A DNA stretch of 24,161 nt from the NCBI GenBank assembly GCA_002473385.1, contig DKTR01000080.1:1-24161 (forward strand), written 5' to 3'. The DNA comes from Lachnospiraceae bacterium UBA7225 (GTDB lineage Bacteria; Bacillota; Clostridia; Lachnospirales; Lachnospiraceae). The notes under the pieces were generated by a model. It had not been told where the DNA came from. It did no database searches and saw nothing but the letters and a program-made list of their open reading frames with translations. The number at the start of each line of letters is the position of its first letter. Positions within the stretch are counted from its first letter, which is position 1. Of this stretch, positions 21,669 through 24,161 are shown piece after piece. The position numbers and the translations under genes are program-made.

Positions 21669-24071
21669 ATGCGACACGAATTTAGAAAAATTGAGCCAAA
21701 ATGGCAGAAAAAATGGGATGAAGCAGGAATTTTTCATGCAGTAGATAATGCAGACAAGCCGAAGTTTTACGGGCTGGTAGAATTTCCTTATCCGAGCGGA
21801 GCGGGAATGCATGTGGGACACATCAAAGCGTATTCAAGTCTGGAGGTTATTTCCAGAAAGCGCCGCATGGAGGGATACAACGTGCTGTTTCCTATTGGAT
21901 TTGATGCGTTCGGACTTCCGACGGAGAACTATGCCATCAAGACAGGACAGCATCCGCGGAAAATTACGGATGATAATATTGTCAGATTCACGAATCAGTT
22001 AAAGAAAGTTGGTTTTTCCTTCGACTGGGACAGAGTAATCGATACGACGGAGGAAGATTATTATAAATGGACACAGTGGATTTTTCTGAAGATGTTTGAA
22101 AAAGGGCTGGTGTTCCGCGACACTGCACTGGTTAATTACTGCCCGTCTTGTAAGGTGGTGCTTTCCAACGAGGACAGCCAGGGAGGCAAATGCGATATCT
22201 GTCACAGCGATATTGTGCAGAAATCCAAGACCGTATGGTATTTAAGAATCACAGAGTATGCAGACAAGCTTCTCGAAGGACTGGATACTGTGGACTATCT
22301 TCCGAATATCCGCCAGCAGCAGGTGAACTGGATCGGAAAGTCAACCGGAGCTTTTGTTGACTTTAAGCTTTCCGGAAAAGATGACAGCTTCCAGATCTAC
22401 ACGACGCGTCCGGACACGCTTTACGGCGTTACCTTTATGGTTATTGCACCGGAGCATCCAATGATCGACAAATATGCGTCTGAAATTACAAATATGGATG
22501 TTATCGAAGCATATCGTGAGAAGTGTGCGAAGAAGACAGAGTTTGAGCGTACGCAGCTTGTGAAAGAGAAAACCGGTGTGCGTATTGAGGGACTGACGGC
22601 TTCTCACCCGCTTACAGGGAAGGATGTGCCGATCTACATTGCCGATTATGTTATGATGGGCTACGGAACCGGCGCTATTATGGCAGTTCCGGCGCATGAT
22701 GAGCGTGACTATGAATTTGCAAAGAAATTTGGCATTGATATTATTCAGGTCATCGAGGGCGGTAACATCGAAGAGGAAGCTTATGCCGGAGACGGGAAGA
22801 TGATTAATTCTGAATTCCTTAACGGCTACACAAATAAAAAGGATTCCATTGCCCGCATGATTGAGGAGCTGGAAAAGCTCGGCGTCGGGAAAGCGGGTGT
22901 GCAGTATAAGATGAAGGACTGGGCGTTCAACCGTCAGAGATACTGGGGCGAGCCGATTCCAATTATACACTGTCCGCACTGCGGCGTTGTTCCGGTACCC
23001 TATGAGGAACTGCCGCTGCGTCTGCCGAAGGTAGAAAATTTTGAACCGGGTCAGGAGGGCGAATCTCCGCTGGCACGCATTGAATCCTTTGTAAACTGCA
23101 AATGCCCGAAGTGTGGCGGCGATGCAAAGCGCGAGACCGACACGATGCCGCAGTGGGCAGGTTCTTCCTGGTATTTCCTTCGTTACATTGATCCGCATAA
23201 CGATCAGGCGCTTGCAGATCCGGAGAAGCTGAAATACTGGATGCCGGTTGACTGGTACAACGGCGGTATGGAGCATGTTACCAGACATATGATTTACTCA
23301 CGCTTCTGGCATCATTTTCTGTACGACATCGGCGAGGTCAATACACCGGAGCCGTATGCGAAGCGGACGGCGCAGGGACTGATTCTCGGACCGGACGGCG
23401 ACAAGATGAGCAAATCAAAGGGAAATGTGGTTGATCCGCTGGATGTGGTAGAAGAGTACGGCGCCGATGTGCTGCGCACCTATGTGCTGTTTATGGGTGA
23501 TTATGGCGCAGCGACACCGTGGAGCGAAAACTCGGTGAAAGGCTGTAAGCGTTTCCTGGAGCGTGTATCCGCTCTGACGGATATGGTGAAAGGCGAGGGT
23601 GTAACACCGGAGCTGGAAACTGCCTTCCACAAGACCATCAAAAAGGTGTCAAATGATTTAGAGGAAACGAAGTTTAACACCGCGATCGCAGCGCTTATGG
23701 GACTGGTAAATGATATCTATGCGAAGGGTTCTCTCACAAAGGACGAGCTTGTTACGCTGATCAAGCTGCTCTGCCCGATTGCTCCGCATATTTGTGAGGA
23801 GATCTGGGAGAGTCTCGGCGGAGAAGGATTCCTGTCACTGGCTTCCTGGCCGCAGTATGAGGAGAGTAAGACCATTGATGCGATGGTAGAGGTGGGCGTG
23901 CAGATCAACGGAAAGGTACGCGGAGCAGTAGCGCTTCCGGCAGGCTGTGAGAAGGACGAAGCGATCCGTCTGGTGCTTGCAGACAGCAGGATTCATTCCC
24001 TGGTGGACGGAAAGACCGTTGTGAAGCAGATTTATGTTCCGAATAAGATTGTTAATCTGGTAGTGAAATAA
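21669..24071 (+). CDS. leuS: Leucyl-tRNA synthetase
   Basis: Charges tRNA-Leu with leucine; essential. 800 residues, normal for the bacterial enzyme. The class I signatures are present: HVGH at 48-51 within YPSGAGMHVGHIKAYSSLE, and KMSKS at 579-583 within GDKMSKSKGNVVDPLD. The editing domain shows TTRPDTLYGVTFMVIAPEHP and GTGAIMAVPAHDERDYEFA. Zinc-knuckle-like cysteine pairs occur in CPSCKVVLSNEDSQGGKCDIC and in CPHCG...CPKCG. The start is ATG 21669 (MRHEFRKIEPKWQKKW), with CGGAG 7 nt upstream; an in-frame ATG at 21621 lacks a ribosome site. It is transcribed alone from its own promoter, and the stop lies 4 nt before the right-edge repeat. Confidence 0.97.
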   Translation: MRHEFRKIEPKWQKKWDEAGIFHAVDNADKPKFYGLVEFPYPSGAGMHVGHIKAYSSLEVISRKRRMEGYNVLFPIGFDAFGLPTENYAIKTGQHPRKITDDNIVRFTNQLKKVGFSFDWDRVIDTTEEDYYKWTQWIFLKMFEKGLVFRDTALVNYCPSCKVVLSNEDSQGGKCDICHSDIVQKSKTVWYLRITEYADKLLEGLDTVDYLPNIRQQQVNWIGKSTGAFVDFKLSGKDDSFQIYTTRPDTLYGVTFMVIAPEHPMIDKYASEITNMDVIEAYREKCAKKTEFERTQLVKEKTGVRIEGLTASHPLTGKDVPIYIADYVMMGYGTGAIMAVPAHDERDYEFAKKFGIDIIQVIEGGNIEEEAYAGDGKMINSEFLNGYTNKKDSIARMIEELEKLGVGKAGVQYKMKDWAFNRQRYWGEPIPIIHCPHCGVVPVPYEELPLRLPKVENFEPGQEGESPLARIESFVNCKCPKCGGDAKRETDTMPQWAGSSWYFLRYIDPHNDQALADPEKLKYWMPVDWYNGGMEHVTRHMIYSRFWHHFLYDIGEVNTPEPYAKRTAQGLILGPDGDKMSKSKGNVVDPLDVVEEYGADVLRTYVLFMGDYGAATPWSENSVKGCKRFLERVSALTDMVKGEGVTPELETAFHKTIKKVSNDLEETKFNTAIAALMGLVNDIYAKGSLTKDELVTLIKLLCPIAPHICEEIWESLGGEGFLSLASWPQYEESKTIDAMVEVGVQINGKVRGAVALPAGCEKDEAIRLVLADSRIHSLVDGKTVVKQIYVPNKIVNLVVK

Positions 24072-24153
24072 AATGATGTCGGGGTCAAAAGCCCCCGACT
24101 ATGATGCCTGCGGATTGCTCCGTGCTACGCACTTCTGCAATCCTGCCCGACAT
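24071..24153 (+). repeat. Right-edge structured element after leuS
   Basis: GTCGGGG (24078-24084) pairs with CCCCGAC (24093-24099) around TCAAAAGC. Alternatively ATGTCGGG (24076-24083) can pair with CCCGACAT (24146-24153), so two folds exclude each other. Inside lies GGATTGC/GCAATCC (24112-24118 with 24137-24143) around an 18-nt loop shared with 21376-21393. No T-run follows the first hairpin, so it is a poor intrinsic terminator. The first 21 nt match the inverted motif at 49-69. Best read as a copy of a dispersed structured repeat; it may continue past the edge. Confidence 0.6.
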
Positions 24154-24161
24154 TCGCATAT

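Noticed and set aside
24078..24099. Intrinsic terminator for leuS
   Set aside because: The 7-bp stem is strong but is followed by TATGATGCC, not a T-run; kept instead as part of the repeat element.
1..24161. CRISPR arrays, tRNA/rRNA genes, transposases or phage genes
   Set aside because: No regularly spaced repeats, no tRNA-like cloverleaf and no mobile-element protein motifs were seen on either strand.

Overview
The window (about 24 kb, roughly half G+C by eye) looks like chromosomal DNA of an anaerobic clostridial Firmicute, most likely a Lachnospiraceae member. The pointers are strong AAGGAGG-type ribosome sites, TTGACA/TATAAT-type promoters with extended -10s, an rnfCDGEAB cluster with apbE and a NusG-domain-II gene, a purine riboswitch ahead of a BMP-type nucleoside transporter, and many intrinsic terminators. 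The species cannot be named from sequence alone.

Layout. (1) 1-3.7 kb: end of a surface-glycan type locus, with a membrane-anchored family 2 glycosyltransferase and an ATP-grasp ligase on +, facing a Wzx-like flippase on - across a strong hairpin. (2) 3.7-9.3 kb: a 562-nt regulatory gap (flippase promoter with a palindrome on its -10, then promoter, purine riboswitch and terminator hairpin), followed by a four-gene ABC importer of the BMP/Nup type (binding protein, double ATPase, two permeases). Two stacked hairpins separate the binding protein from the rest. (3) 9.35-12.1 kb: an AraC-type regulator diverges from kduI-kduD, which convert the 5-keto-4-deoxyuronate released from pectin or glycosaminoglycan breakdown to 2-keto-3-deoxygluconate. 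(4) 12.2-14.7 kb: glmS plus a small Gx-transporter family membrane protein, closed by a terminator. (5) 14.75-21.3 kb: a complete Rnf ferredoxin:NAD+ oxidoreductase operon, rnfC - rnfD/rnfG fused in one frame - rnfE - rnfA - rnfB, followed by apbE (the FMN transferase that would flavinylate the D and G parts) and a NusG-domain-II protein. (6) 21.3-24.1 kb: a dense structured non-coding stretch, then leuS, then another structured repeat at the right edge.

The most unusual items are: a non-coding hairpin family with two copies (21369-21400 and 24112-24143) that share an 18-nt loop but have four compensated stem pairs; inverted copies of a TGATG(C/T)C(A/G)GGGTCAAAAG-type motif at both window edges; the RnfD-RnfG fusion; a cysteine-rich tail on RnfE; an out-of-frame Glu/Lys-rich coding-like segment between rnfB and apbE that ends in an ATGA overlap with apbE; a binding protein whose lipobox cysteine reads serine; and a glycosyltransferase that runs 131 nt into the next gene.

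All calls rest on reading the sequence and on recalled family knowledge; no database search was run.
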